Source: Hemibagrus wyckioides (lineage: Eukaryota > Chordata > Actinopteri > Siluriformes > Bagridae). Taken from it: 64,000 nucleotides of DNA. Location: positions 28,818,352 to 28,882,351 of the forward strand of contig NC_080720.1 of the NCBI RefSeq assembly GCF_019097595.1. The letters are read 5' to 3'. Under the pieces are notes generated by a model. The model was given only the letters and a program-made list of their open reading frames with translations. It had not been told where the DNA came from and searched no databases. The position numbers were made by a program, and so were the translations under genes. This document shows positions 46,995-58,720 of the stretch, piece by piece (within the stretch, counting starts at the first letter, position 1; each line of letters opens with the position of its first letter).

Positions 46995-47290
46995 AAAAAT
47001 CAATTGGCAATTAAACGCTGCACCTTTCGAGGATGACAAAAGACGTTTGGGTGTCGCAGGGGGGAGGAGGGGGGTAACGAAGCCCTAATGACTATTCATA
47101 AGCGATTCGCAGCCCTCCCTTGCCGCTCCAGCCGAGTGGAGAGATGATGTGCCCCGCAGTCCCCTTCTGCCTGTCACTTCCTCTCACCTCGGCTGGGCTC
47201 CTGACATCACCGCGCATTACCCAGTGGCCCCTGGGGCAGTGCTCAGGTCACACAGTCCTGCTCACACATCTGGCCCACTATAGGTGGCAC
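46995..47290. promoter_or_regulatory. Candidate conserved intronic element 13
   Basis: ATCAATTGGCAATTAAACGC (47000-47019), GCTGCACCTTTCG, CCTAATGACTATTCATAAGCG, then a GC-rich half with TCACCTCGGCTGGGC, TGACATCACCGCGC and GCTCAGGTCACAC (nuclear-receptor half-site). Carries one G-tract (47055-47073). Confidence 0.42.
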
Positions 47291-47689
47291 CGCGGGACAA
47301 AACAGTGGAATCACTAAAGTGTAAATATGTGAAATTGACAGCGGAGGATACCTTTTTTTTCCTTTTTCTCTCTCTCTTTCTTTTTTTTTTTCTTTGCAGT
47401 CTTGGATTCTCAAAAGGAGCTGCTTAGCCTGTGTGTGTGTTTGTGGGGGTGTATTTATGACCACAGGCAGAACAGGCAGTCAATAGGTAGATACTCAGTG
47501 ATAGAGAGATGCTCTAAATCTACATGGCAGAAGGGGTTCAGACACAAGGATGGAGTGATGGAATAAAAGACTCCTCCATGACCTTTTTCTTCCCCAGTGG
47601 CTACTTAATGGATGAACTACATTGAAAGCATTTATCCATGCTCGGAAAGAAAAAGAGAAAGCGCACAGAAATTCACGCTAACCTCAATA
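47291..47689. other. Intronic sequence, pyrimidine-rich patch
   Basis: T/C-rich 47350-47392. No gene. Confidence 0.45.
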
Positions 47690-48010
47690 CCAACATGTAG
47701 CTATTTTGTATGACATAGTATTAGCTTATTTAATTAAAGGCTTATGTAGGCTTATGCGGTCTTTTTTCACGTGTCAGGACGTCTACATATCTTTTTTCTG
47801 TGCAAACACATCATTATCGCGCTGTATCTGCGCAGCTCCACTCACCTTATCTAAGGTAAACACTGCAACAGGCTCATTAGGGGCGACTTTCCAAGCGGTG
47901 TTTACACAGAGAGAAGCCAAGCAGAACCCGGCTTAATTTTACCTCACAAGGGTTTTGGAGTTCGCATCTAAGCTGGAGGCAGCTGCTTTCCTGTTTAATT
48001 GGCCAACAGA
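47690..48010. promoter_or_regulatory. Candidate conserved intronic element 14
   Basis: ATTAGCTTATTTAATTAAAGG (TTAATTAA 47730-47737), ACATCATTATCGCGC, CTCACCTTATCTAAGG (adjacent CACCT and GATA words at 47843-47852), GGTGTTTACACAG (forkhead-like) and CGGCTTAATTTTACC. Confidence 0.42.
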
Positions 48011-48777
48011 AAAAGGAACCTTTTCACGGGGTACGCATCATCTCCGAGACCCCCTTCAACCTTCTGAGAGGTGTTTGTATGCTAGTTTTGTTCATTGTAG
48101 CTTACCTTCAGGATAAACTAGCAGCTATATATATTCTTTGTTGTTGGTGTTGTCTTGCTAAGTAACACAGATGACAAGCTAGCTAACAAGATAGCAAGTT
48201 AGCAGTCGTTGTTGTGATGGAAAACTTCTTGGGAATCGATGCACATGAATCCTGCTTAGCTAGCTCCAGTTTATGTAGAATTCTGCTTAGGAAAGAAAGC
48301 ATTGAGATTAGCTACATCAACAGCTCTTTTAGAAACACAAACACAATGCTAGGCTGGAGCACTGTCTCTCATGTCATAATTTCAAAACCCTGAAGAAAAG
48401 AAATTCGTAGTTCAGATTAAAATATATATATATATATTTAGTTTTGGAGTCTGCTGAGGGAGTCAGGCTAGTTACATTATTTGCTAAATGAATATAGTGA
48501 CTGATGAATTGAATATGTTGTGTCTCAGGATAGATTTGTCAAATTAAGACACACACAGTCTCACGCACACACACACACAGAGACAGATAGATAGACAGAC
48601 ACACAGTGCTTAAGAGGTGGGTGTGGATTCTGGCCAAAATGATAATTACGCTTATTAATCTCCATCGATCATCTGCTTAGCTCACGAATCAGATGGAGAT
48701 CTAATGAAGCAACTTCTCAGCTTTTTCTCTCTCTTTTTTGGCTAGCATCCATCACTCCAGTTTGCATGTATATGTGT

Positions 48778-48780
<3 letters not shown>
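48011..48780. other. Intronic sequence, TAGC-rich, with CA/GACA tract
   Basis: TAGCTAGC-type words 48085-48300, (TA)n 48422-48440, CA and GACA tract 48550-48606. No gene. Confidence 0.5.
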
Positions 48781-49016
<236 letters not shown>

Positions 49017-49089
49017 TTATCTTAGTTCACCTCAGTTACGCCTAGTATTCTGAACTCTCCTCTAAGAAAAGCCTTCGACTCTCCCACCG
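49017..49089. other. Short spacer
   Basis: No feature seen. Confidence 0.4.
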
Positions 49090-49300
49090 CACCACGTCTG
49101 CTTTTAAATCAAGGGAAATTCGAAAGAATGAAATAGTTTCAGTCCAGCTTTGATTCCTCCCCGGGGTCAGGATTAATTCTGAGCCTTTTATTTGTCAGCC
49201 AGCCTATAAATCGCTTTCGGAATCCTTAAAAGTCCTGCCCTTGTTTCCTCTCTTTCTCTGGGTTGTGAGGTGTCAGCGCTGTCAGTCGAGCCCATACACT
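49090..49300. promoter_or_regulatory. Candidate conserved intronic element 15
   Basis: AGCTTTGATTCC and AAATCAAGGG (Tcf/Lef-like), CAGGATTAATTCTGAGCC, CCTTTTATTTGTCAGCC, TATAAATCGC and GGTGTCAGCGCTGTCAG. Repeat-free. Confidence 0.38.
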
Positions 49301-49704
49301 GAGAAAAAGAATATCAGGATGAGAGCGGGGTTAGTGTGAGGCTAACGGCCACTGATCCACTAATAGAGGGATAGAAAAGGTGACGATCGGTACTTACCGA
49401 AGTCGTTACTGTGACTGGCCTTGCCCCTTGCACTTCCCCCTTCTGTAGTGCAGTGTGTTAGCGCAGGGACTCCATAGACGCTGAACTGAGAGAGTGTGTG
49501 TGTGTGTTAACAATGACTTGTTCTTTATCAGGGTGGGATTGTGCTTGGTAAAGCATGTCTACAGAGCAGATTTAACCTCATCAGGGCTTCTCTACGGCCA
49601 AGTTTAGCAGGAAATTTAATAACCAGGGTGAAGGATTAAAACAGTAGACATCAGTGCAGAGGCCAGTGGCATAGACGGGGTTAAAACTGACCGATAGAAA
49701 GATA
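49301..49704. other. Intronic sequence, no gene seen
   Basis: Short (GT)n at 49491-49508. Otherwise unremarkable. Confidence 0.45.
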
Positions 49705-49826
49705 CAAAAATTTGCATTTAGAGCATTTTGGCAGACACGATTATCCAGAGCAACTTAATTTTATCTCATTTATTTTCAGGGATTCAGGGGCCCTTGCTCA
49801 GGGGCCCAGCAGTGTGCCAACATCTT
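49705..49826 (-). mobile_element. SINE body/tail fragment C (no tRNA head)
   Basis: TTTGCATTTAGAGCATTTTG, GCAGACACGATTATCCAGAG, CAACTTAATTTTATCTCATT and GGGGCCCAGCAG (49800-49811) match the tail and body order of the SINE family at 24425. The tRNA-like head is absent, replaced by AAAT-rich DNA. Confidence 0.6.
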
Positions 49827-50489
49827 GCATCAAACAAGTGAAAAAAAGAAGAGATAAATAAACAATAAACAAATAAATATCTAGCTGGATGCATCAATAA
49901 ATAAAACAGATAGATAAATAAGTAAAAAAAATACTCAAAAATTAATAAATGTTTATATATTTGACAAAAGGCTAAATGCATTTATTCAAATGATGAGCAA
50001 ACAAACAAACAAATAAATACATTTTAAGTATTTGTTTTATTTATGCATTAGAAGTATTGTTAAAAGAAATAAAAATTTACAAAATATTGTATAAATATTT
50101 ATGTATTTGATAAACGGATGAATAAGTTAATTTAAATGTAAGTAAAAATTTAATTAATTAATAAACAAACAAACAAATAAATAAGCATAATTTAGGCTAT
50201 AATTCTCTTGTGTGTGTATTCCGTCGCTCACATTCCACGTATCTCATAAAATATATACGACGTAATGGAAACGAGGTCATTTTCTAGATCATATCATGCA
50301 GCAGAGCTGGTTTCAGAGCTGCTTTGATTTATTTATTTTTTTTTTTTCCTTTTTTAAAACCAGGTTCAGCCTGTTAGAAATATTTCTTTTTATAACGTGA
50401 ACCTCGGGAGAATCAAGAGATGAGAATACCGTACCTGGAATTAATTTTTTATGTATTTATTTATTTTTTTATGTGGTTTTGTGTCAAAG
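49827..50489. repeat. AAAT/AAAC-rich low-complexity DNA
   Basis: Degenerate AAATAAATAA and AAACAAACAA words 49853-50195, T-tracts 50334-50356. No gene. Confidence 0.7.
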
Positions 50490-50640
50490 TCCTCTTAGAT
50501 TGTCTTCGAGCACTGCTGGAAATCTCCGCACGGGGAACATTTCCAGGTTGTAGATTTGACTTTCAGGCTAATTACATCAGCTTAGGTTACACTGTGAGCA
50601 ACAGCTACTGTGAATACAAAGCATGGAGAGGAAATTATTA
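50490..50640. promoter_or_regulatory. Candidate conserved intronic element 16
   Basis: AACATTTCCAGGTTG, TTCAGGCTAATTACATCAGC (CTAATTA 50568-50574) and GTGAGCAACAGCTACTGTG (E-box CAGCTA-like), without repeats. Confidence 0.33.
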
Positions 50641-51454
50641 ATAATAAATAATAATAATGAACTCTGAAGCTGTGCCCCTTTCCACTCTGCAGATGATGAT
50701 GATGATGATGATGATGACAAGCATCCATCAGCGATATCTTTAATTACAGACCCGGAATATTAAAGATTTGAAGTCACCACACTGAAATATTCATAACGCT
50801 GACTGTATTTATGAGCTCTGCCCCACACTAGCTACTGTACTGTAACAGTGTACTTACTTACCCCCCACCTTCCCCCTACTGACCCCCCCCACACACACAC
50901 CACCACCACCGCCGCCACATCCTCCCCCTCCCCTTGCCCTCCCTCAGGGCTAGATCGTCTGTCTTTGTGCAGGAGGAGGTGAACGTTTCACGTTGCCTTT
51001 TCTGCTGTTGGCTTTGTGTATGGAGAGCCATGAAGAGGTGCGTTCGAGCGCGCGAGTGCGTGCCACGAGTGTTTCGCGAGAGAGCGCTGCACTTGAGGAG
51101 TGCGTTCAAGAGAGCGTCGCGTGTGAGACACAGCCTCTCACGTGGTGCTCGAAGGCTATCTCCGTGTCTCCGCCACTGATAAAGCTGCAAACCGTTGTGT
51201 TGGGCGAGGTGTCATCACCAGGCTCTCTGTCTCTGTGTGGAGTTTCTTCTATCGTTTTTTTTTTTCCTCACAAAAACGTCTGCCATTGTCCTCCCTCGGT
51301 GAAAAAAAATGTCAGGGAGAAATCAAGAATCAAGAGAAGAGGCAAAGGAGGCTCTCCTTTTGGGAGTGTAATTAGAAATCATGCAACAATCTCTCTTCAG
51401 CCCCCCCTCCCACTCTCTCTCACTCACTCACACTCTCTCTCTCTCTCTCTCTCA
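50641..51454. other. Intronic sequence with (GAT)n, C-rich and CT tracts
   Basis: (ATG)n 50692-50717, C-rich 50858-50943, CpG-rich 51040-51180 with a 193-codon frame (50993-51574) that has no domain, (CT)n 51410-51454. Confidence 0.5.
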
Positions 51455-51790
51455 TTCTCGACAGCTGATAAAAAGCTAGTTAGTCTTAATGAATGCAGGT
51501 TTGAATGGGATGCAGAGCGCAAGAAAGCAAGCCACGTCGGCCGAGCGGCTTCACACCGACGCTCAACTGCATAAGCTTATTTGCCTTCTTCCCCAATTAC
51601 ACGTCCAAAGGAATTCCTTCCAATGCAAAATATACCGGCTAAGAATGACATCACAGCTAAGAAGGGGGTTTATCTAATTGCGCTAATCTCATTTCTAAGG
51701 TGCTGTATTGATATTTGTGCCCACTGACAGTCACGAATGGATAAATACGACGGCCCTCGACCTTGGCTTCGTCGCGTAGCCAGGAGGAAG
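51455..51790. promoter_or_regulatory. Candidate conserved intronic element 17
   Basis: CAGCTGATAAAAAGC, AGTCTTAATGAATGCAGG, CCCAATTACACG, CAATGCAAAATATACC, TGACATCACAGC, TTATCTAATTGCGCTAATC and TTGATATTTGTGCCC, with preserved CpGs (GTCGGCCGAGCGG). Over 330 bp repeat-free. Confidence 0.45.
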
Positions 51791-51827
51791 AGGAATCAGA
51801 TCAAGTGACTACATGATGGGAAAGAGG

Positions 51828-51866
<39 letters not shown>

Positions 51867-53559
51867 AAACCAGGCGTATCCACAGTGACCACTATTTACA
51901 GTCACCAACTACACACACCACATACCATGACCGCCTCAGTGACACACATTTTCATATCGCCTTTCCATCAACAAGGTGAAAGTAGCAGTCTGGAAGTATT
52001 CCACATTTTTTCACGACAAAAGAGATCAAACGAACATATATCCTAGGGAGGAGTTATCATGGAAACGGAGACGGATGTGTTCAGATGAGCATCGTATCGT
52101 GATTAGTCGGGGTTGTACCATCTCCTGGAGGTTTCCAAACATGAACTAAACATGCATCAAATTTAAAAAAAAAAAAACAATCCAACCCCTAACCTGCCCT
52201 CTAAGTGTGAGCTCGTGCTGATTTGCAGGATTGGAATAAAATGTGCAGCAAAGTTAAATAAAAACACGCGTCTCTGCTCCATTGCCTGTGAGAATAACTT
52301 GGCGCTGTTTATAGACGTCGACTTGACTTTGTATGTCGTCTATAATCGTTAGTATTTTTAGGCGATATATTAGGAAACTTCCACTTTTGATTACACAACG
52401 GTTAGAGGGTCGTGAACCGGTGAAAACACGGGTGGCTGTTAAAAAAAAACTTTGCTAGTTTCCTGAACTAGCACAAATAAAAAAAAGAAAATGGGGGGGA
52501 GTGGAAAGATAGCAGATATATATACTGAGAATAAATAATGTGAGGTAGAAATAAATGACCCTTTAAAAAAAACGTTGCTCCTGCAGGTGCTAACCCATAA
52601 TTCTCAGGTGCTTTTGCTACCACGATTTACCATCCCAGACTGAGAGCAACCTTACAAGCCCACACTGAGCGTGTGCGACGCTGGAATTAGCAAAGGCCTG
52701 TTAAAAAGGTACCGGCTGCTGTGAGGCCCTGCTAAACCTCCTCCCTTGGGAGCCGTGAAGTTTTTTAACACTTTGGGAGGAAGTTAGGAGGACATGCCAG
52801 GCTGCGTGGGAGGCAGTAGAGGCTCTGGGGTCACGGTTTGAGTGTGCGTGTACGCGTGTATGAGGTTGCGACTCTGATGCAATGTTGCTGGCATGCGTGA
52901 GCTCCGTGGGCCGGGCCGCTCGGCTGACGAGATCCCAGCAGGCTTTGCTCCCTCGCTTCGATTCGCTTCGGCGTAGGCAGTAGCTGTGGAAACACAATCG
53001 GTGCTCACAAACACACACACTCTCTCTCACACACACACTAAGGCATGTATAAAAAGTGAAGATGGAGGGCTGGAGCCAGGTGGGGGCTCCTGCAGTGGTG
53101 GTGGTTTTTATGGCTTTCTGACAGCTTTTGTGTGGTTTGGGTCCTCAGACTGAGCTAGTATTTTCCTTTCTCTGTTTTTTTCCCTCCTGCATTTAAAAAA
53201 AAAGAGAGAGAGTGAGGGAGAGAAAAGTAGAGAAAGAAAAATGACACAGAATTCCCTTTTAGCAGTCCAATTCACACCATTAAAAAACTCTTTCTCCCCG
53301 GAACTCACTTCCTCACCTTCCTTTCTTTCCTTCCTTTATTTTCTTCCTTCCTTACACTCACACTCTATACCTTGCTCTCTCCATTTGTCGGAAATGGTTA
53401 GTTCAGTGAAAAATCTTTGAAACTTTTAGACTATAGATATGCCATTCTGTGTGGAAGGGAACAGGGGTCATGGTCATGTTCATGGTCATGAGTGTGTGCA
53501 TGTCCAGAGGTCATAATCCATCCATCTATCTATTATAAGCTGTAGTCTCAGGTCATCAG
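51791..53559. other. Intronic sequence, no gene seen
   Basis: (GA)n 51834-51862, X-box-like GTTATCATGGAAAC 52053-52066, A-tract 52167-52180, GC-richer 52660-52990 without exon features, CA tract 53007-53038, TTCC-rich 53318-53352. Confidence 0.45.
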
Positions 53560-54130
53560 AACTCATCATTATGACCAGTTATGACAGTAAAGTCATTAGT
53601 ATGAAGGAAGGAAAGTTGTTGTTTTGTTTTTAATCTAAGGCTGAACCAAAAGATAATTCTTTAGCTTTCATTTTCACACCATAGGCTACTTAATGCCCAG
53701 AGGTTACTTTATAAACTGTTTGTGCTTTGGCCCCTATTATAATTCTTAGGCTTTTGCACTATCGATGCTTGGACCCCTAAGAGGACGCTTTTCAGGAAGT
53801 ATTAGACTAATTGTGGCTTGGACTTCTAGTAAGAAAAATGGGTCTTGATTAATACTAAGGGAAAAAAAAGCAGAAATGCTTTATGGCTTCTGCATAGTTA
53901 TGAGTAAAGTCATTAGAATGAGGAAAGAAAGGGTTTTTTTAATTAAGGAAGAAAGATTCATCTTCTGCTATAAGGTACTTCACATTAACACTTAGCATTA
54001 ACTATAGGATCCCTACAAATGTGGCAAATCTTGTGCAGTGACCCGTGTTATGAAAATATAATCACTAAAGCAGTGGACCATTGGTGCTTATACCAATGAC
54101 TCCTATACGGAAGTCTTTCAATAACTTTTA
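53560..54130. repeat. Diverged tandem duplication, about 317-bp period
   Basis: AGTTATGACAGTAAAGTCAT at 53577 and AGTTATGAGTAAAGTCATTA at 53897, each followed by GAAGGAAGGAAAG-like DNA, TTTTTAAT, then ...CACACCATAGGCTACTTAAT versus TGCTATAAGGTACTTCACAT. Weakly conserved outside these words. Confidence 0.6.
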
Positions 54131-54162
54131 GACTAGTGCACTAATGCTGATGAAGATGATGA

Positions 54163-54288
54163 TACAGCGCCCCTGGAGCAGAGAGGGTTATGGGCCCAAC
54201 AGTGGCAGCTTGGCAGTGCTGGGGCTTGAATCCCAACCTTCCCACCCAGGCAACCCAGAGCCTTAACCACTTGAGCCACCACTGCCCT
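54163..54288 (-). mobile_element. tRNA-derived SINE fragment D (minus strand)
   Basis: On the minus strand: GTGGTGGCTCAAGTGGTTAA (A box), GGCTCTGGGTTGCCTGGG, GGGATTCAAGCCCC (B box, RC of 54221-54234), AGCACTGCCAAGCTGCCACT, GTTGGGCCC, ending near TCTGCTCCAGGGGCGCTGTA. The head and body order is that of an abundant fish tRNA SINE. Confidence 0.75.
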
Positions 54289-55035
54289 CTCTTACTTCAC
54301 AAAGTGTTTGGGGCACTAGAGTTAATAACAAAAGAAAAATCTACTACTTTTGTAGAAGGTTTTGTTTTTGCTGCTGTTTTTCTTTTGGCCCGAATGAAAT
54401 ATTCTTCTCCTTTTATCTCCACCTGAACTGTCTGAATTATTCAGGAAGCTATCCCCTCTTCTACCCCCCTCCACGTCCTCCCTCTTTGGAAATATCCCCT
54501 TCTCAGGCCACTGTTAAGACCAAAATTGCTTTATCATGCCAAAGTAAAAGTATGCATACATTATTTAGTTAAACCTGAGAAAATCAGGTTTCTCCTTGGG
54601 AATTGGCGTCAGCGTGGGCTACTTGAATTTCAGAAGTGTGGACATTTTTTTCCCCGAAGCCACACGGGAGACGAAGGAAATAAATAAATAAAGAGGCCAG
54701 GGTTGGGGGGGGGGGTTGCGGGGCTATGTTAAACAGCCAGTTTAGCTTCCTTTTGCAGGTCTGGACTTTTCAGGATGTTCTGACTGTCAGTGTGATGTGG
54801 AACTCATTATACACAACTAAAAAAAGTATCACTTTTTATGTTGATGCTTTTTAAAAGAAACATGGTGTTCACTATGAACGCATGAAGAAGCAAAGGTGAT
54901 ACTAGGCACCTGACGATGTTGACTTCTTTTTCACTAGGGAACACACACACACACACACACACACACATGTGGCATGTAGTTTATGGCACAGCCTTATCTC
55001 TCACATACAGCTTCTGCTTTGACAACTGTATGTCC

Positions 55036-55071
<36 letters not shown>

Positions 55072-55189
55072 TTAACTCGCTCTAATATGCCATTCCTAAT
55101 CAAATAAAGCAGTGCCTTTTAAATAAATCGCTAAATTTGCTCTTTGTTAAAGCCACTTGCCAATATTGTACCTCCTTTTTTTCCCCTTT
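54289..55189. other. Intronic sequence with CA and CT microsatellites
   Basis: G-tract 54704-54715, (CA)n 54940-54968, (CT)n 55037-55067. No gene. Confidence 0.5.
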
Positions 55190-55660
55190 TCAGTTCTCTA
55201 TGAACATCCTCACTCCACACATAATTTAATTAAACACAACCAATCTGGTGTGGCAGATTTTCTGGAAAAACTTTGCTTAATAAGAGTTAAAACAAGAGTT
55301 TTTTTTAACTATTATCCGTTGCCAATTCCCATATGAAAATGAAGTTTTTTTCAGTGGATCTTCTGGAAATTTCTCTAATCAAATGATACAGGACGGCTCA
55401 ACACGCTTGGAGGAGAGCACTAATTTCCTTGTGGAAAATTGCAATGGAGCAGTGTTTTATGAACCACTGACTAATCACGGCACCATTAGGCGTTCGGGCC
55501 AATCGAAAACCTTTTCCTCTGCTCTTTTATTCACCGTGTTGGAACGCCGGAGAAGTGAAGAAATGGGCAAACATGTTTGTTTTTCTGCTATAGAACACGG
55601 ATGAGCTAAGTGTGACAGCATTAATAGAGTAATGAGCAAGACCTGAGCTTTACACAGATG
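55190..55660. promoter_or_regulatory. Candidate conserved intronic element 18 (long)
   Basis: About 470 bp without simple repeats: CATAATTTAATTAAACAC (TTTAATTAAA 55225-55234), AACCAATCTGG, GAGCACTAATTTCC, AAATTGCAATGG, GACTAATCACGGCACCATTAG, TTTTATTCACCG and GCATTAATAGAGTAATGAGC. Confidence 0.45.
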
Positions 55661-56069
55661 TGGCTTCATGTGCGGTGTTGATTAAGCAGGCAGACGGTGT
55701 GACACGGTGGAACACGCAGAACAGCTGTGCGTCATCACCCCTTTTGTGTACGGCACCGTGTACAATGTTTGAGAGAATGAACCAGAAGAAGGTCTCTGAC
55801 CCGGCTTTTGTTTCACTCCCGACTTCCTGTAGTCGACTTCTCTTGCGGGAGTTGAAGTGAGAGCAAGCGCAAGAGCAAGTACGAGAAGTGTAATTTTTGA
55901 CAGAGCCGTAGGGATAAAGAGAGCTCTATGTCTCCTTCTCTTCCTTTCTGATGGATGATTAGCTCTTATCTTGCTGTGGATTTGACTCCGGTGCTACAGC
56001 TGAGTCAGGTGGAGTCCACAGGAAATGAAATCTCTCTCTCTCTCTCTATCTATCTCTTTCCCTCTCTCT
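55661..56069. other. Intronic sequence, no gene
   Basis: CT/CTAT tract 56028-56069. Otherwise unremarkable. Confidence 0.45.
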
Positions 56070-56360
56070 GTCCCAGAGAGCTTGGCATAATCCCGGCCAC
56101 CAGATTAGCAGGCACACTAATTGAACGTCTCACCCCCTTATGCTAACCTGTTTACTGTTGACTGGTCACACAGGTGTCTGTTCCTCTCTGATTTCTAGCC
56201 ATAACCATCTTCCCAATTAGCAAAAGATTTCAGATCTAATACTTGTTTTTAATCACTCAGTTGGCTCTTACACGGCTAACGACAACAAACAAGTGACAGA
56301 AGCGCTAAAAATAAAGGCAGGTCTATATTTACAAACGGATGGGAGAGGAATTTCAGCGCT
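56070..56360. promoter_or_regulatory. Candidate conserved intronic element 19
   Basis: CCAGATTAGCAGGC, CACACTAATTGAACG (CTAATTG 56117-56123), ACAGGTGTCTG, TCCCAATTAGCAAAAG (CAATTAG 56214-56220), TTTTTAATCACTCAG. Repeat-free. Confidence 0.42.
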
Positions 56361-57071
56361 GCTTAGTCTTACTAATGAAGAGGTGTGCACCTTTTTACAC
56401 ATTCAACCGGCAAAACTCTGGCTTTGTACGTCTAATGGTCCTTTGGCACCTTGAGTTCAGGAGAAGCCAATTTGTAACAGTGACAGCGTGTGTGTGTGTG
56501 TGTGTGTGGTTAGCGCAGCGCTAAAGCTACACCGGTTGGCTTCAAGGTGTAAAAGCCTGATTAGTTCCTCTCTGCGGCGCTGCGGCCGGGAGGATGTCAC
56601 CAGACAAAAACACCCACGCGCCTTTCATCCCTACACACACCTTACACTCACCGACGGAGATAAGGACCTCAATAACAAACAAGCTTGGGCAAACACACAC
56701 ACAAACACATAAATACATATATATAAATATCTATAGATGCACAAAAAACACACACAAAGCCTCACACAGTGCTTTTTCAAATAAAAACATCTAGCAACAC
56801 CTCTTTCTCCTCCTTTTTTCCCGCCCTCACACACACACACACACTCGCTTTATTCTTTATTCTATTCTGATATTCCCCAGGTAGGCCTTTTGTTCCGTTT
56901 AGGTCTTGCAGCCTGTCACTGCTCTCTGCTCCTGTTTTTTTTTTTTTCAAAGAAGACAAGGCCCAAGCGCCCCTTCTACCTCCTCTTATCCAAGTGTTGT
57001 ACTCCCTCCGTCTGGGTGACTCCCCGCTCATGTTTGGTTTAACCGAATCAACAAACAGCTGAAAGGAAAAG

Positions 57072-57112
<41 letters not shown>

Positions 57113-57394
57113 CTGGGAAGGGCGCAGCTCCAAATGCCTTCCACTTCCTGTCCAGATTATGAGATAGGTGACACGCCAATATTTCACCTCCTGTATTTGG
57201 TTTAGTGTCTCCCCTGTGACTTACAATCACAAAGAGGGAGGGCAGGAGAGACAACATGGACAGATGGAGGACAGAAAAAGGAGCAGAAATACGGAGCGAG
57301 GGGAGAGAGAAGAAAGAACAATTTTTTTTTTTTTTTTTAAGGCCCAGTCAAAACAAACTTCTGGTTTTAAAAGTATTTTTCTAACACAGCATAA
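56361..57394. other. Intronic sequence with TG, CA and GA tracts
   Basis: (TG)n 56489-56508, CA tract 56693-56710, CA 56827-56843, T-tract 56935-56948, (GA)n 57075-57111, T-tract 57320-57338. No gene. Confidence 0.55.
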
Positions 57395-57480
57395 TCATTT
57401 ACCTCAGGTTAGCCGGCATGCTAATGAATTTGCGTGCTGGTTTTAATTACACCATTAAATTGTTTATTAGCTTGACAGTT
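57395..57480. promoter_or_regulatory. Candidate conserved intronic element 20 (short)
   Basis: TTTACCTCAGG, GGCATGCTAATGAATTTGCG, GGTTTTAATTACACC (TTAATTA 57443-57449), CATTAAATTG. Confidence 0.33.
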
Positions 57481-58308
57481 AGCTTGTTAGCAAACAACCG
57501 CTCTGGTTTGAAACTATTAATCTTAGCTAAGCAAACATTCAGCTAACAAAATCCTTGCCTGCTGCTTAGCATAAAATTCAGTTTGGCTTTTATTTACACT
57601 GTGGAACATGTGTAGCACGCTAGGAAATGTCGGCAAGTTAGTCAGAAAGCTAATAATGAGTTCCTTAGCATAAAACACTGATACCTATTAGTTTTATGCT
57701 AGTATCCTTCTAGTAAAAATGTTTGCTGGACGATAAAGTAGTATCTGTTATAGCAGTCAAAGAGCTACTGCTAAAAAGCTAATAAACATAAGCTGTGTAC
57801 AGTATAGCTGTCTTTGTAGCTTCAGATAGGTATGAGATTAGCATAGATAATGATGCTAAATATTATGCTGTGATATTAAAAATAAGCCTAATTTGGCTAG
57901 CTAAAATTAATAGATTATTGACTAACAAGCTAGATCCTATTCTGATTTAGCTTACTTTAGCTTAATTAGCTTGTGTTTTAGGAAGGTTTTAGGATTTCGC
58001 AGGATAAAAGAGGGTACCTCGTGTTAGCCAGCTATCTCAGGCTTTGTTACTGTATATTATTTTTCTTCTGACAGGAAGAAGCTAGGAAGAAGCAGAGACA
58101 AAAAAAAATGTGTATAGCTAGCTGATTAGCTTTGTTAATAGTGAGGAATTTTCAGAATTTACAGAAATCTTAAAGTTTTATAGTTAAACACAAGCCAAAA
58201 AGGAGAAAAATAAGGTTGGCTGTGATGTTACTTGATTGACTGATTAAAATTTGAGACATCTGTGAGGCATCCTTCTTAGTTATGATTATTTATGATCCGA
58301 TGCCCTTA
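57481..58308. repeat. TAGCTA/GCTAAC-rich dispersed low-order repeat
   Basis: The pentamer TTAGC or its complement GCTAA recurs many times across 57465-58135 (for example TTAGCTTGACAGTTAGCTTG at 57467). Not a strict tandem array. Confidence 0.6.
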
Positions 58309-58332
58309 CACACACACACACACACACACACA
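58309..58332. repeat. (CA)n microsatellite
   Basis: About 12 CA units. Confidence 0.93.
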
Positions 58333-58359
58333 GACAAAGGTGTTATCCATGAACAGATC

Positions 58360-58720
58360 TCTGAATCTGAGGCTACCCGAGCCCCCTCTCTCCTTCTCTT
58401 GCCCGCCAGTAATTATCTGTTTTGAGTTTGCTAATAGCCAGAGGAAGGGCGTTTCAGTAGGATTAAAAAGGCTTCTGTATCTCGTGTTCAAAGCGACGAA
58501 GGGGGCATAGTGGACGTGGAGAGGGAGATATGTTTTTTCCCTCTGCACCAACCCTGGAGACAATAAGCAATGCCTCCATATCAGGTATGCACTTAAAAGG
58601 GTCTGTTAGGAGCGTGCCGTCTAGAGGAAAAGCAGCGCCAAGATGAAAGACTTTTGTTAAAAGTTCGGCTCAGCGCAGGTTTCCTGTGGACTACCGCAGC
58701 TCCTAATGTACCCGACTCGC
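58360..58720. promoter_or_regulatory. Candidate conserved intronic element 21
   Basis: GCCAGTAATTATCTGTTTTG (TAATTATC 58410-58417), GAGTTTGCTAATAGCC, AATAAGCAATGCCTCC and GGGTCTGTTAGGAGCG. Repeat-free with preserved CpGs. Confidence 0.38.

Noticed and set aside
47615..47640. Second zeb2 coding exon suggested by GATGAACTAC
   Set aside because: The following sequence does not continue the Val-Val-Asn-Tyr-Asp frame and stops; no acceptor precedes it.
50993..51574. 193-codon open frame on the + strand
   Set aside because: Lies in GC-rich then CT-repeat DNA and crosses into an enhancer-like block; no domain.
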